Shown: positions 11,080-22,490, counted from the first letter of the stretch. The stretch: 64,000 bases of DNA from Diphasiastrum complanatum (GCA_029204225.1 CM055102.1:6535320-6599319), one strand, 5' to 3'. Translations and numbers: made by a program. The notes: a model not told the origin generated them from the sequence alone.

Positions 11080-11132
<53 letters not shown>
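11080..11132. repeat. (TC)n microsatellite
   Basis: An uninterrupted run of about 26 TC dinucleotides, followed by CGCTCTC. Confidence 0.95.
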
Positions 11133-11134
<2 letters not shown>

Positions 11135-11940
11135 CTCAAAGCATAGCTTTCCCCCTTTGGCTTAGCATTGTAGGCTTTCTAAATTTCAAAAAAAAATTGG
11201 CTAAAAGCTCTTTTTACACATGGTTATTGTTAGATTTCTATCTTTGATGAAATCAAAGGTAATGTGGACCTACTGTAAATATTTGTCCGTACTTGTTAAT
11301 AAATTAGTCTACGGAAATCCAACAATCCAAGATCAAATTGAAATACATGAGCGAAATAAAATAGAACTTCGATACATAGAGTCAAAATGCAAACTACGGA
11401 TTATTGGAAGATCAAAATACTAGGGTCAAAATAGAATTTTGATCCACAAGTCAAAATGTGAAATCCATATTAGCGAATTCCAGGGAATCCCTAGATGTCG
11501 AGCCAAGCTGAGGACATAGAGTATCTCTCACCCATGACCGAGGAGGTCTCATAAGGAGGAGAGCAGAAGAAGCTGAGAGCCGAGCATGAGAGCCGAGAAT
11601 TACTAGCTAGGAAGACAGTCATTATCTATGTGAGCCTACATGGTGTATCCCAGAGAAGGAATGACCATGTAGGAGCTAGTAATATTTCCTAGGCAATGTC
11701 AATAAGTGTAGACCCCCTTAAATAATTTAGAGTGAGCCACCTTTTGATGGTGACCTCTAGTGGAAGGGCAAATTCCACTTGTATTTTCCGAATTAGTGGA
11801 ATTGCTGATAAAGTTTACAGTTTTTAGGACAATAATGATTGTACTTAACAATCATAGAGAGTTATTGGTTGCTTAATCAATGGATCTATCAAGTTCTACA
11901 CATTAGATCTTGACCTAGATTCACTACACATGGATTTAAG
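11135..11940. other. No gene seen
   Basis: Mixed AT-rich sequence with no protein or RNA gene that I can support. The right part (from about 11,940) begins to resemble the LTR remains of copia E by its CACACGTGTG words. Confidence 0.4.
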
Positions 11941-12280
11941 CAAGAGCAATGGATCAACACATCATAAATTTGTGAGAGCGGCCTCACACGTGTGGAGTAC
12001 TGTCCACAGTACAGCCTGCACCTAAAACAACAAGTACAATAGTCCTAGATAGCATTCACTCATAGAAATCACAAGACAAATGACTAGAAATCTCACAAAA
12101 GTGTAGAATGCAAAAGTCTCATCAATCTTCTTTGCAAAATGATGATCCTTTTATGGATCAAGTACATCCACGAGTCGAGTACAGTCCAGCAGGTCTTCAC
12201 ACGTGTGAAGAGTGCCACATCACTCAGATCTATCCATTTGATCCATCCTTGATCCTTATCCAAAAGTTGACCTTCTAGAA

Positions 12281-13295
12281 TGAAGAAACAAAGTGTTTCT
12301 GATTACAAAGTCTTGCTAGCTTTCAGCCCTTCAGTTGACGAAGCTGTTCGCGAACTCGAACATCTGGAGACACGAAACACAAAGAGTTTCGCGAACACGA
12401 AAGTCAACGGAGACGAAGACGAACTGTTCGCAAACACGAAGGATCCACGAACGAGATTCCTTTGCGGTCCAGCAAGAGAAAAAAAACAGACGAGGTAAAC
12501 GAAACCAACGGTGGAAACGAAATTGGTTCTGTCCTCACGCTTGAAGGAGTACCACCAGAGATCACGCAAGTACCCAGAAGTACAAAAATCTGACCTGATG
12601 ACATGAGGTCAGCAGATACTTCCTAGGTGATGGCTAATCTGCCACTCTTGTAATTCCATGATTAGTTGTAGGTGTATAAACACTCTAATCTTAGGTTTAC
12701 ATAGAGAGACCGTACTTACTGGATAATACTTGACATACGTCAGAACAGGATACATAGAGTGTAAAAAAAAAGAAGTCTGATGCTAGTCAGCAATCAAGAC
12801 GAACACAGACAGAAGCTCTGCCTGCGTGCGAGAAGATAATTATGTCTAGGATCAGAAGATCCAGTTGTCCACTAGTGAAGCGAGACTATTACTCGTGAGA
12901 GAACCGTGCTTCTCTCATGCCAACGCACTGCATGGATTTGCATGCAGTGCCCCTCAAAAAATCAGAGAAAATCAATATAGATTATTTTTCTGGTTGTGTC
13001 TGATCTTGGATGTTGAATGCTTATGTTGTTTATTCTTCGTTTGTCTGAGTTTTCTTGTTCCCTTTAAATTTCACATCTTGGTTGAAAAATGAAGTCGAAT
13101 GTTGTATTGATTTTATAAACGTGGATCAGTAGTAACTGACTACTCTCTGGAGGATTGTAGGAGTGTTTCCGCGAGCAGTGCCTAGCGAACGCGTCTGAAC
13201 TCCATCCAAATCTCGAAAGAGAGTCGCGAATGTTTCGTGAATTTTCTTCTCACGATTCTCATCATTCGTATCGGAGCACCGCTCGACTCCCAACA
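12281..13295 (+). repeat. 5' LTR of copia D
   Basis: The LTR is 1,015 bp, TG...CA bounded. It holds TTCGCGAA palindromes in U3 (12,347-12,401), a TATAAAC box near 12,671, and a U5 end CGCTCGACTCCCAACA next to the PBS. A short open frame near its start (VRELEHLE...) is conserved in all three LTR copies but looks like by-chance coding in U3. Confidence 0.93.
12347..12401 (+). promoter_or_regulatory. Heat-shock-element-like palindromes in U3 of copia D LTR
   Basis: TTCGCGAA at 12,347-12,354 and TTCGCGAACACGAA at 12,388-12,401 fit the nTTCnnGAAn core of plant heat-shock elements. They lie about 270-320 bases upstream of the TATA box. Similar words occur in the 3' LTR (17,222-17,229), in the solo LTR (near 35,337 and 35,373) and in the LTR of copia J. 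Binding by a heat-shock factor is inference; E2F-type GCGC boxes are an alternative reading. Confidence 0.4.
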
Positions 13296-13296
13296 G

Positions 13297-13310
13297 TGGT
13301 ATCAGAGCCA
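13297..13310 (+). other. Primer-binding site of copia D
   Basis: TGGTATCAGAGCCA lies one base after the 5' LTR. It is complementary to the 3' end of initiator-Met tRNA, the usual plant copia primer. Confidence 0.93.
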
Positions 13311-13407
13311 CCCTGTCACATTCTGACATAGTCGAGAAGCTAGCAGATCTAGGAGGCCAAGCATTCAGACAATCAACCATCAACAAGAAAACAAACTTTA
13401 AGAAGCA

Positions 13408-14310
13408 GTGGCTTCAATCAGCAGCATGCAGAGCAAGATCTGCACTATACTCAATTCTTCAGGATCTAACTTTTTAACTTGGAAAGCTAAGACATCTTTG
13501 ATACGCAAGGGCGAAGGACTCTTTCTCTGGGTGGATGGCACAGAGGAAATGCCTACGACAACAGGCAAGGAGCTGCACGAATGGAGGGAGAAAAATGACA
13601 AAGCAGTAGCCTTACTATCATCTTCCATCGAAGATAGCCTTACACTTGACCTAGCTACACTCTTCAAAGCTAAGGAGATGTGGGATGTGCACTACTCACA
13701 AGATATCAGACGAAATCAAGAAGTCAGATTATGATGCTGAAAGATCAGTTGACGAATCTGTAGTGGGATGGAAAAGACCTCACCTCTTTTGTGAGAAAGA
13801 TGAAGGATCCGTTTCAATCACTACACAACTTAGGAGCAGAGAATGCAGTATCAACTGAGAAGCAGCTCACATATCTGTTGAGAGCCTTACCCTGATCTTT
13901 CCAGACGACAAGAAACCTGCTCGCGAAAGATCCTGCCATGAACCTCAAAAAGGCGATTGTCAAGATTTGAGAGGAAGTCGAGGCCAGAGAAGATCTTGAT
14001 CACAAAGATGGTTCTGACCAGGCACTCTACGGCAACAAAAAAAAAATCAAAAAAGCAATTTAAGCCTAAGAGGGAGTCCAATCAGAGGCAGGATTGTGAC
14101 TAGCAAGGAGAGGGAACAAGCAAAAACAACTGGAAGACCAAAGGGAGGTCGAAACAACAAGGTGCAGGCAAGAAGACTTGCGTGAGATGCAAAAGAGACG
14201 GGCATACAATAGATACCTGCTGGCTCAATCCCAAGATTGAGTGTATCCATTGCCATAATGAGGGTCACGTAGCCATGGATTGCCGCCAGAATCCGAGAAA
14301 CAAATCAGCA
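13408..14310 (+). pseudogene. Copia D Gag
   Basis: The start at 13,408 gives a copia Gag N-terminus with LNSSGSNFLTWKAKTSLI and an ELHEWREKNDKAVALL segment. The open frame ends at 13,734. Gag continues in other frames with stops (KQLTYLLRALP near 13,860). The C-terminus has two zinc knuckles: CVRCKRDGHTIDTC (14,179-14,220) and CIHCHNEGHVAMDC (14,242-14,283), both CX2CX4HX4C and in the same frame. A paired knuckle is also present in remnant form in copia J. Confidence 0.85.
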
Positions 14311-14370
14311 TAGAACGGACAGGAGAACAACAACAGTCCATCCTATGTCAAGGAGCTCGAGAGCTCAAAG

Positions 14371-14793
14371 ATGGGCGAAGAAAGAACAAACAGAAATTAT
14401 TCGACCGCCTACATCTGTGAAGATGTGTGTGCAGCATCAACGTCTGACACACACGAGGTGATCCTGGATCCAGGAGCCACCTCGCACTTCGTGACATCAA
14501 GACGAATCATGTCTGATTCCAGAAGTGCAGGTCCCTCAAAATTCATAGTTCTTGGAGATGGATCCGGACATTAAGTGAACGGTATTGGTTCACTCTGGCT
14601 CAACACCAATGGCAGAGACAGACGACTCGAAGATGTTCTGTTCGTGCCAACTCTGCAGCAAGACTTGCTCCTTGTAGCAAGAATAGCAGATGCAGGGATG
14701 CATGTGACATTTTCTAACAAAACATGCAACGTGATTGATGCCAACACCAGCTCATTGCTCAAGGTAGAAGGAAAGGGAACCTATATCATCTAA
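14371..14793 (+). pseudogene. Copia D protease
   Basis: The retropepsin motif reads VILDPGATSHFV (Asp codon 14,467-14,469). The catalytic Asp is kept, but Ser/Thr of DSG is Pro, which probably inactivates it. A single stop (TAA, about 14,572) splits the domain. The downstream half holds DVLFVPTLQQDLLLV, the usual copia segment before the integrase zinc region. Confidence 0.8.
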
Positions 14794-14873
14794 AGGTACG
14801 CCTACTTGCAGATCAGGTGCATTAGACTCATGACGACTCGCCAGACACTCTGCGGCACAGAAGACTCTGCCAC

Positions 14874-15379
14874 ATGAACTCATTGGCACTCTACCAAGCA
14901 AGTCATCATGGAGCGATAACAGGGACCATCATCTCGAATGCAACCAATTCGACCATCTGTGATGCATGTTTGAAAGGCAAGATGTCACGCACACCATTCG
15001 TCAAAGACTCCTATAGAACAACAAAGATTCTGGAGCTGGTGCACTCTGACATCTGCGGTCCATTCAATGTGATCTCAACAGGAGGTTCAAAATACTATAT
15101 AACCTTCATTGATGATTATAGCAAGTTTTCTAGAGTGTAATTTATTATGACAATAATTCGTCATACTACAAAATCTACATGCCAGACACAAACACTGTGA
15201 AAACAGTGAGGGATGTCAAATTCGATGAGAGCAGGACAATGGCCAACGAAGACCCTGTTAGCTATGAAGTTCTGGAAAGACAGTACTATGACCTGCCTCC
15301 AACGTCGAAGGGAGCAGAGGACGAACACGGAAACAAAGTTTTTTTGAGTCGTCTCCCATTCGAGCGACGAATCAGATGA
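14874..15379 (+). pseudogene. Copia D integrase with deleted core
   Basis: The zinc region (CDACLKGKMSRTPF) and the first catalytic Asp (LVHSDICGPF) are followed by YITFIDDYSKFSRV and a stop near 15,140. The sequence then jumps to the C-terminal part (YYKIYMPDTNTVKTVRDVKF, about 15,163-15,222). The roughly 600-700 bases that hold the second Asp and the Glu in relatives are missing, so this element could not integrate itself. Confidence 0.85.
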
Positions 15380-15636
15380 CGAAATATTCGAGAGGCAACC
15401 TGCCGCCGCACTTCCTATAAACCAAGATGGTTCGGACTGAGCAGAGTAGACAAGGGCAAAGGCATAGCTATTCCGGGAGGATCTCCCATAAGGTCGATAA
15501 GACCACGAAGAGCGCCAGCAAGATTTGTGCCAAGCAGCGTAGCTTCTACATCAGAAGAATTCTGCTGGTTTAGTGACGAACCACAGACATTCGAGGAGGC
15601 GATTGAAGTCCAAAAAAGGACAAATGGATCCAAGCC

Positions 15637-16604
15637 ATGAACGAAGAGATGGAGTCCATGAGGAAGAACCAGGTATGGACGTTGGAGGCATTACCTCATA
15701 AGCGCAAGACTGTCAAATACAAATGGGTTTTCAAACTCAAATATGGACCAAACGGGAGTGTGACGAAATACAAAGCAAGACTGGTAGCGAAGGGTTTCTC
15801 TCAAAGATACGGTATCGACTATTCTGAAACCTTCTCTCCTGTCATCAAACATTTGTCCCTACGTTTGTTGTTTTCATATGCAGCAGCCTATGACCTCAGG
15901 ATCCACATTGTGGATGAGAAGACATCCTTCTTACATGGCAAATTAGACGAAGAGGTCTACATGGATCAACCCCCAGGATTTGTCTCAAATCCACTTCCTG
16001 ACTATGTATGCAGAATGCATAGAAGCATCTACGGTCTGAAGCAATCAGCCCAACAATGGTACAAGAAGAAGGATCAGGCCCTGAAACATTGGGATTCAAG
16101 CCTCTGTTGGCTGACTCCAATGTGTATGTCAGAGTTACAGATGGACAAATCATCATAGTGGCTGTATATGTGGACGACACTCTATTACTTTGCAGGAGTG
16201 AGCAGCTAATTGCTGAAGTAAAGACAGACATCTCGAAGCATTTCGAGATAGTAGATCTGGGAGAAGCCAGGTGCTACCTAGGCTTACAAATTGAAAGGGA
16301 CTATGAGGGAGGCAAATTATACCTTCACCAGTCCAGATACACCCAGAAGATCCTAGAGGACTTTGGGATGCTGAACTGCAAAGGAGCAAACACTCCAATG
16401 CTCGTAGGGACGGTGCTAACAAATGACGATTGTCCAAAGACTGAGGAAGAAAGGGAACAGATGCAGCTCACACCCTACAGGAGGCTGATAGGTTCATTGA
16501 TGTACCTTGTAGACAACACACGTCCTGATATTGCTTATGTAGTATTCAGGTTGAGCCAATTTTGCACGAATCCAAGCTCGACACATTGGAAGACTGTGAA
16601 ATAA
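15637..16604 (+). pseudogene. Copia D reverse transcriptase
   Basis: RT copies the element RNA into DNA. The first frame (15,637-16,158) has WTLEALPHKRKTVKYKWVF, ARLVAKGFSQ and SIYGLKQSAQQWY. A frameshift near 16,060-16,100 moves to the second frame, with AVYVDDTLLL (YVDD at 16,167-16,178), CYLGLQIER and RRLIGSLMYL. The catalytic aspartates are kept: HIVDEKTSFLHG carries the first. One frameshift and the stop at 16,602-16,604 break the polyprotein. Confidence 0.9.
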
Positions 16605-16607
16605 ATT

Positions 16608-17130
16608 TTGCAATATTTTCAATTAACGAGGGATTATGGCTTGTGTTATTGTTGTGGTGCAGGTCTCAGGATACTTTCCTACAACGATGCTAGCTGGGCA
16701 TCTCTCAGGGACGACTGTAAAAGCATCTCAGGAGGATGCACCATTGCATCAGGAGCAGCAGTTCTCTGGGTCAGCAAGAAGCAGACCATTGTAGCCCAGT
16801 CGTCATGCAAAGTTAGTACGTAGCAGCAGCAAAGATGGCCAATGAAATGATTTGGCTAAGACAGTTCCTAGACGAATTGGGTGAAACAAGGAACAAGCCA
16901 TTGGTCTTGCAGTTGGACAACACCTCTACGATACACCTAACAAAAGACCTTGTGTTCCACTCAAGAACGAAGCACATTGCGATCAAGTATCACTTGTTCA
17001 GGGATTCGATTGAAAGGAAGATGATGCAGACCACCTTCGTAGGAACGAAAGATATGGTTGCTGACATCTTCACTAAAGCTCTAGACAGAGGGCTCTTTGA
17101 GAGGCAAAGGAGCAGTCTCGGGATCATAAA
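16608..17130 (+). pseudogene. Copia D RNase H
   Basis: The first catalytic Asp lies in SYNDASWASLRDDC. The central Glu motif (normally SSxEAEY) is ruined: QSSCKVST ends at a stop near 16,821. The last part (QLDNTSTIHLTKDLVFHSRTKHI is split here as QLDNTSTIHLT and HSRTKHIAIKYH) and DMVADIFTKALDRG are in the next frame. RNase H is inactive in this copy. Confidence 0.85.
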
Positions 17131-17140
17131 GCTATCATGC

Positions 17141-17152
17141 AAGGAGAGGGAG
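17141..17152 (+). other. Polypurine tract of copia D
   Basis: AAGGAGAGGGAG lies one base before the 3' LTR, the expected site of plus-strand priming. Confidence 0.85.
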
Positions 17153-17153
17153 C

Positions 17154-18166
17154 TGAAGAAACAAAGTGTTTTTTTTATTACAAAGCCTTGCTAGCTTTCA
17201 GCCCTTCACCTGACAAAGATGTTCGCGAACTCGAACATCTGGAGACAGGAAACACGAAGAGTTTCACGAACACGAAAGTCAACGGAGACGAAGACGAACG
17301 GTTCGAACATGAAGGATCCACGAACGAGATTCCTTTGCAGTCCAGCAAAAGAAAAATACAGACGAGATAAACAAAACCAACGGTGGAAATGAAACCCATT
17401 CTGTCCTCATGCTCGAAGGAGTACCACCAGAGATAACGCAAGTACCCAGAAGTACAGAGATTTGACATGATGGCATGACGTCAGCAGATACTTCCTAGGT
17501 CGTGGCTAATTTTCCACTCTTGTAATTCCCTGATCATTTGTAGGTGTATAATCACTCTAATCTTAGATTTACATAGAGAGACTGTACTTATTGGATAATA
17601 CTTGACATACATCAAAACAGGATACATAGAGTGTAAACAAGAAGAAGTCTAATGCTAGTAAGCAATCAAGACAAACACAGACAGAAGCTCTGCTTGCGTG
17701 CGAGGAGATAATTATGTCTAGGATCAGAAGATCTAGTTGTCCGCTAGTGAAACAAGACTATTACTCGTGAAAGAACCGGGCTTCTCTCACGCCAACGCAC
17801 TGCGTGGATTTGCATGCACTGCCCTTCAAGAAATCAGAAAAAATCAATATAGATTATTTTCTGGTTGTGTCTAATCTTCGATGTTGAATTCTTATGTTGT
17901 TTATTCTTCGTATGTCTGAGTTTTCTGGTTCCCTTTGAATTCTGCATCTTGGTTGAAAAATGAAGTCAAATGCTGTATTAATTTTATGAACGTGGATCAG
18001 TAGTAACTGACTACTCTCTGGAGGATTGTAGGAGTGTTTCCGCTAGCAGTGCCCAGCGAACGCGTCTAAACTCCATCTGAATCTCAAAATAGAGTCGCGA
18101 ATGTTTCGTGAATTTTCTTCTCACAATTCTCATCATTCGTATCGGAGCATCGCTCGACTCCCAACA
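17154..18166 (+). repeat. 3' LTR of copia D
   Basis: The LTR is 1,013 bp, the direct partner of 12,281-13,295, with the same ends and a TATAAT-type box near 17,546. It is followed by the TAGAA target duplication at 18,167-18,171. Confidence 0.93.
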
Positions 18167-18171
18167 TAGAA

Positions 18172-18560
18172 TATGGCTAAAATCCAAAAAGCTAGTCTCC
18201 TAGAATATAGGAATATTTCCTACAAAATAGGATCTAAGGAAAATGGTCAACTCTTATCTTCTAGTACTCTATATACACGTGTGAACATCCACTTGCCATG
18301 TGGGAGCATTTACTCATGCACATGCAAGGAAAAGCTAATTTCTAGGTGACTAGTCAACTTGACTAAAAACCTAGTCATATCATGTTCACACTAACTAGAT
18401 TGATACAAAATCAATTTAGATATATACAAGTATGAAAAGTACATCCTTTCACACGTGGGAACAAGCTCCACACGTGTGAAATTAGATCATCATCATTATT
18501 CTAATGTTTGATCAACATTTACAATAACCAATGTCAAGTGAGAAGTGACAATTTTCAACA
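18172..18560 (-). repeat. 3' LTR (5' portion) of copia E, split by copia D
   Basis: The right end at 18,560 is fixed by the adjacent polypurine tract. The sequence continues left of copia D at 12,275 after removal of that element and one TAGAA. It contains CACACGTGTG-type palindromes at 18,275, 18,448 and 18,469; the left part has them at 11,985 and 12,196. The far end of the LTR was not found. Confidence 0.65.
18448..18480 (-). promoter_or_regulatory. G-box-like palindromes in copia E LTR
   Basis: TTCACACGTGGGAA (18,448-18,461) and CACACGTGTGAA (18,469-18,480) centre on CACGTG, the G-box core bound by plant bZIP and bHLH factors. A perfect TTCACACGTGTGAA occurs at 12,196-12,209 and at 22,911-22,924. 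Function is inferred only from the motif. Confidence 0.45.
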
Positions 18561-18573
18561 CTCCTCCTCACTT

Positions 18574-20073
18574 CTAACTTGGCAAATTTAATGTACATCT
18601 ATCTACAATTCCAAGAGCATATCTTAACCTAAAAAATGGATCTTTGGACAATATCTTGGTTAAGATATCAGCTATGCATTCTAATGATGGTACATGATGT
18701 AGTTGCACCTCCTTGGATTGTACCTTCTCCCTCACAAGGTGGTGAGCTATCTCAATATGCTTTGTTCTAGCATGGAAGATAAGATTTGAAGCAATTTGTT
18801 GAGAAGCTTGATTGTCACAAAATATGTAAGGGATCTCCTCGGCCTCTAGCACATGTAGTTCCATCAAGAGTCTTCTTAGCCATAGGAGATCTTTGGTTGT
18901 TGAAGTCAATGCCTTGTACTCGGCTTCACAAGAAGATAGTGAGATTGTATCTTGCTTTTTGGAAAACCAAGATATTGCTCCTCCACAAAGAAATGTTGCA
19001 AATGCACTAATGGACTTCCTATCCATCTTGTCACCTGCAAAATCTGAATCCGAGTAGGCTCTCAAGTGCAAGTTAGATCCTTCATAAAGTATGCCAAAAA
19101 ATCTAGTACTAGAAACATATCTAAGTACTCTTTTGGCACTTTTCCAATGATGAACTAAAGGAGCTTGCATACTTTGACTCAACTTGCTTACACAAAAACT
19201 TAAGTCAGGTCTAGTGATGGTCAAATAGATTAGAGAGCCTATAAGCTTCCTAAAGAGGGTGATGTCCTCAAAGGATGCTTCATCACCTTCATTAGTTGCT
19301 TTCACAAGATGCTCCATAGGGGTGTCAATCCCCTTACAATCTTTCATACCAAATCTTTCAAGAATGGAAGTAGCATACTTAGATTGACTTATGAAAGTAC
19401 AATTTCTACTTCTAGACACTTCTATCCCAAGTATAAACTTTAGGAAGCCTAGATCTACCATCTTGAACTCACTAGATAAATCAACTTATACTTTGCTTAT
19501 GCCTTCATCATCATTTCCTGTCAAAATGATGTCATCAACATAAAGTACCAAAATGATGATCATTCCTTCATTACATTTGAAATATAAAGAAGGTTCATAA
19601 GCACTTAGTACAAAGCCAAGAGAATAGAGAAAATCATGCAACCTAGAGTACGAAGCTCTAGGTGCTTGCTTCAAGCCATATAGGCTCTTACTTAAATAGC
19701 ACACCTTTTGCTCCTTACCAACCTTGATGAAGCCCTCGGGTTGCATCATGTAGATTTCCTCTTCTAAGAAGCCATTCGAGAAGGCATTTGTCACATCCAT
19801 TTGGTAGAGATCCCACTTGAACAAAGTAGCAATGCAAATGATTAATCTAATAGTTACAAGCTTAGCTACAGGTGCAAATGTTTCTTCATAATCCAATCCT
19901 TTTATTTGAAGAAATCCCTTAGCAACAAGCCTAGATTTGTACTTACTAATAGATCCATCTTTATTGTACTTTATTCTATAAATCCACCTACATGCAAGTG
20001 GTTTCTTCCCTCTTGGAAGATTTACAAAATTCCAAGTATGATTTTTTTCTAATGCATCATACTCTACTTGCAT
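18574..20073 (-). pseudogene. Copia E reverse transcriptase and RNase H, one nonsense codon
   Basis: RT (20,073-19,486) has LPRGKKPLACRWIYRIKYN, SRLVAKGF, MDVTNAFSNG (first Asp), SLYGLKQAPR and VLYVDDIILTG. The frame is kept straight through a single TAA at 19,486-19,488 into the RT thumb and RNase H (19,461-18,574). RNase H keeps all acidic residues: YSDSDFAGD, SSCEAEYKAL and FCDNQAS, then HIEIAHHLVREKV. Apart from that stop the enzyme looks whole, so this is the best-preserved RT/RNase H in the window. Confidence 0.9.
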
Positions 20074-20121
20074 TGCATCTCTCCAAACTTTACATTTATA
20101 TGCTTCTTCAAAAGATGATGG

Positions 20122-21148
20122 TTATTCAAGCAATGTAGCTAAGAAGGAGTAAGAGGTAGAAGTTGCAGAGTCTTCCTTTTGCTTTCCCTTGTCCACATAG
20201 GTGAGCCTTGAGGGCTCGGCCTTGCTTCTTGATGATCTTCTCGGTCCCTTTTGACTTGGATCCATGTCTCTATCCTCGGGTTTGTCAAGATCCTCCTCGG
20301 GTTTGTCAAGATCTTCAATGCACAATGGGCTAGATCCATTTGACAAGCTCTTAGCAAATTGTGACTCATCAAAAAGTACATCCTTGCTTACCTTTACTTT
20401 CTTGGATATAGGATCATATATCCTATAGCCCTTGCTATTTTCTCCATAGCCAACAAAGATCTCTTTGAAGAAGGTAGCATCTTCCTTCCTTCTTGTCTCC
20501 AAAGGGATGTGAACATAACAAATACATCCAAAAATCTTAAAATCTTTTACATTGGGTTTCTTATCAAACAAGGCTTGATAAGGTGAGATCCCATCTATAG
20601 CACTACTAGGAAGTCTATTACACAAGTAATTAGCACATGTTATAGCTTCTCCCCAAAATGAGATGGGAAGTGATGCATCAAGTCTTAAAGACTTTGCACA
20701 CTCACATAGACTCCTATTTTTCCTCTCGGCCACCCCATTTTGTTGAGGGGTGTAGGAACAAGTGTATTGCAATTTAATGCCATTGATCTCACAAAAGTCT
20801 TTCACATCTTAGTGCTTTGATGGAAGTACTAAGTTGCTTCTCTATTAGAGACTTGAACTTAATGAAAGCTTCATAAACAAGACTTTTCTTTGATAGTAAC
20901 TCAATCCATGTGAATCTAGTACAATCATTTATAAAAGTTACATACATCAAAGCACCTCCATTACTTGCATGTGAAAAACTATGTACATCAGAATGTATGA
21001 GATCCAAGGGAGAGGTAGATCTTGATGAAGATCTCTTGTAAGAAGATTTGTGTGACTTTGCAAGGCCACATGCCTCACACATCTTTCCACACTTCTTGAA
21101 GGCTCTTGGTAAGCCGAGAGCTAGATCCTTGCTTGCCATTGACTCCAT
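20122..21148 (-). pseudogene. Copia E integrase with lost second Asp
   Basis: The first frame (21,148-20,789) carries CEACGLAKSHKSS and the first Asp (LIHSDVHSF). At about 20,800 the text runs from SIKALR directly to DVKDFCEING in another frame, so the TDxGGEY block with the second catalytic Asp is deleted. The second frame (20,805-20,122) keeps the Glu (QQNGVAERKN), KIFGCICYVHIP and VGYGENSKGYRIYD. It ends at a single in-frame stop before RT. Two 21-bp repeats (encoding EEDLDKP) lie near 20,270-20,315. Confidence 0.87.
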
Positions 21149-21993
21149 AGATTGAAGATTAGGCTCTTATGCCATAGCTCCACTTGAGATAGCTCCTCCC
21201 TAGCCAAGTTCACACTTTCATTTGCAACATTAGCATCCAACTTAAATAACCTACCTTGCTTAATGCCACTAGCTATGCACTTATCATTTTTCAAGATGGA
21301 ACAAACTCCATTCTTGAAGTGTACATCTAGTCCATTGTCCATTAATTGTCCTACACTAAGCAAGTTTCTTGAAATGGTAGAAACATACAAAACATTATCT
21401 AGATCTATCCTCTTAGATGTGCCTAAGCAAAGAGGAATAGATCATATGCCATCTATCTTGCATGCTTGATCACTAGCAGTGTATATTGACTTCTTAGAGT
21501 CATTACAAGATAGAAGAGTGGAGAAATAATGCTTGTTAAAAGACATGTGGGAACTAGCCCCACATTTTATCCACCATGTGTCCTGACTTGAAGTTGGTGT
21601 AGATGCAACCATCAAGGATGTATTGAATCCATCCTCATCTACTTCCTCTTGAACAATGTTCCCTTGATCTCCATTTGCTTGTTGATTCTTCTTCAAGTAA
21701 CATTCCGAGGCAAAGTGTCCTTTCTTTCCACAAAAGAAACACTTGAGCTTTGTCTTGTTCTTCACCTTGCCTTTGGAAGTAGATCCTCCATTCTTCATCT
21801 CGGCCTCCTTGCCTTGATTCTTCTTGAATGGATGTCGCTTCTTCTTTCTTTTGAATGTAAAGTTTGCTTTCTCCTCTCCCTCCATTAAGTGACATGCCAT
21901 CCATTCTTGTCTTGAGGTGTAGAAGCCTACTCTCCTCGGCCACAAGAACATTGTGAAGCTTTTCAATGGATGGAAGAGAGTCTTGAATAGCAA
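21121..21993 (-). pseudogene. Copia E protease and pre-integrase region
   Basis: The protease motif reads WWIKCGASSHMSFNKHYF near 21,530-21,580, where relatives have DSGASxHM, so the catalytic Asp is replaced. The same frame holds the Gag knuckle CFFCGKKGHFASEC upstream, near 21,715-21,760. After a frame change the pre-integrase part (MYVSTISRNLLSVGQLMDNG, 21,390-21,121) leads to LWHKS, where the frame is lost again. Confidence 0.82.
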
Positions 21994-22490
21994 ATGATTG
22001 GACTAAGTTGGTGAACTCATCACCTATGCCATTTAAGATTATTTGTACTAGCTCTTGATCTTGGATCTTCTCTCCTATTGCACTTAATTCCTTGTTAAGA
22101 GATTTGATCCTAAGGACATACTCTTGTCCACTCTCTCCACTTCTTTTCATGCTTTGGAAAATTTGATTTCTTAGCATGAGTTCTTGAAGTATCATTGGAT
22201 TCATAGATTCTCTTTAGTGAATCCCAAGCCTCTTTGGATGAGGTACAAGAAGACACCTCTTTCAAGAGGTCATTGCATACATTTAACTTTATGCAATGTA
22301 GAGCTAATCTTGCTCTCTTCTTGTATTTGGCTTGTTCTTGGGGAGTTTGAGGCTCTTCCTCAACTCCTTGAACTATGTCAAATAGATCATGGATCACTAG
22401 GAGTGATTCCATTCTCACTTTCCAAATGGAATAATTTGTGGAAGTGAGTCTCTCACTTGATTCCATCAAATATCCACCTATGGATGACAC
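21635..22490 (-). pseudogene. Copia E Gag
   Basis: Gag begins MSSIGGYLMESSERLTSTN at 22,490, followed by the copia-type YSIWKVRMESLLVIHDLF and ALHCIKLNVCNDLLKEV. A frameshift near 22,190 moves into the frame with LRNQIFQSMKRSGESGQEY and LVQIILNGIGDEFTNL, and a further one reaches the zinc knuckle counted under the protease entry. The N-terminal half is otherwise well kept. Confidence 0.83.

Larger units (their letters stand above)
12276..18171 (+). mobile_element. Ty1/copia LTR retrotransposon D, full length with TSD
   Basis: Two LTRs (12,281-13,295 and 17,154-18,166) start TGAAGAAACAAAGTG and end CCCAACA. They are flanked by the same 5 bases TAGAA at 12,276-12,280 and 18,167-18,171. PBS, gag, protease, partial integrase, RT, RNase H and a polypurine tract follow in copia order. 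By eye the LTRs differ at about 8 of the first 100 positions, so this is not a recent insertion. The integrase core is deleted and several frames are broken, so the element is not autonomous. It is inserted in LTR-like sequence of minus-strand copia E. Confidence 0.95.

Noticed and set aside
11041-11247. Open frame with a poly-Ser/Leu run near the (TC)n repeat
   Set aside because: The run is only translation of the microsatellite and the rest has no family similarity.
12280-12498. Short frame (VRELEHLE) conserved in three LTR copies as a possible LTR-encoded gene
   Set aside because: Conservation follows from LTR identity; its reading differs at both ends between copies, with indels that shift frame.
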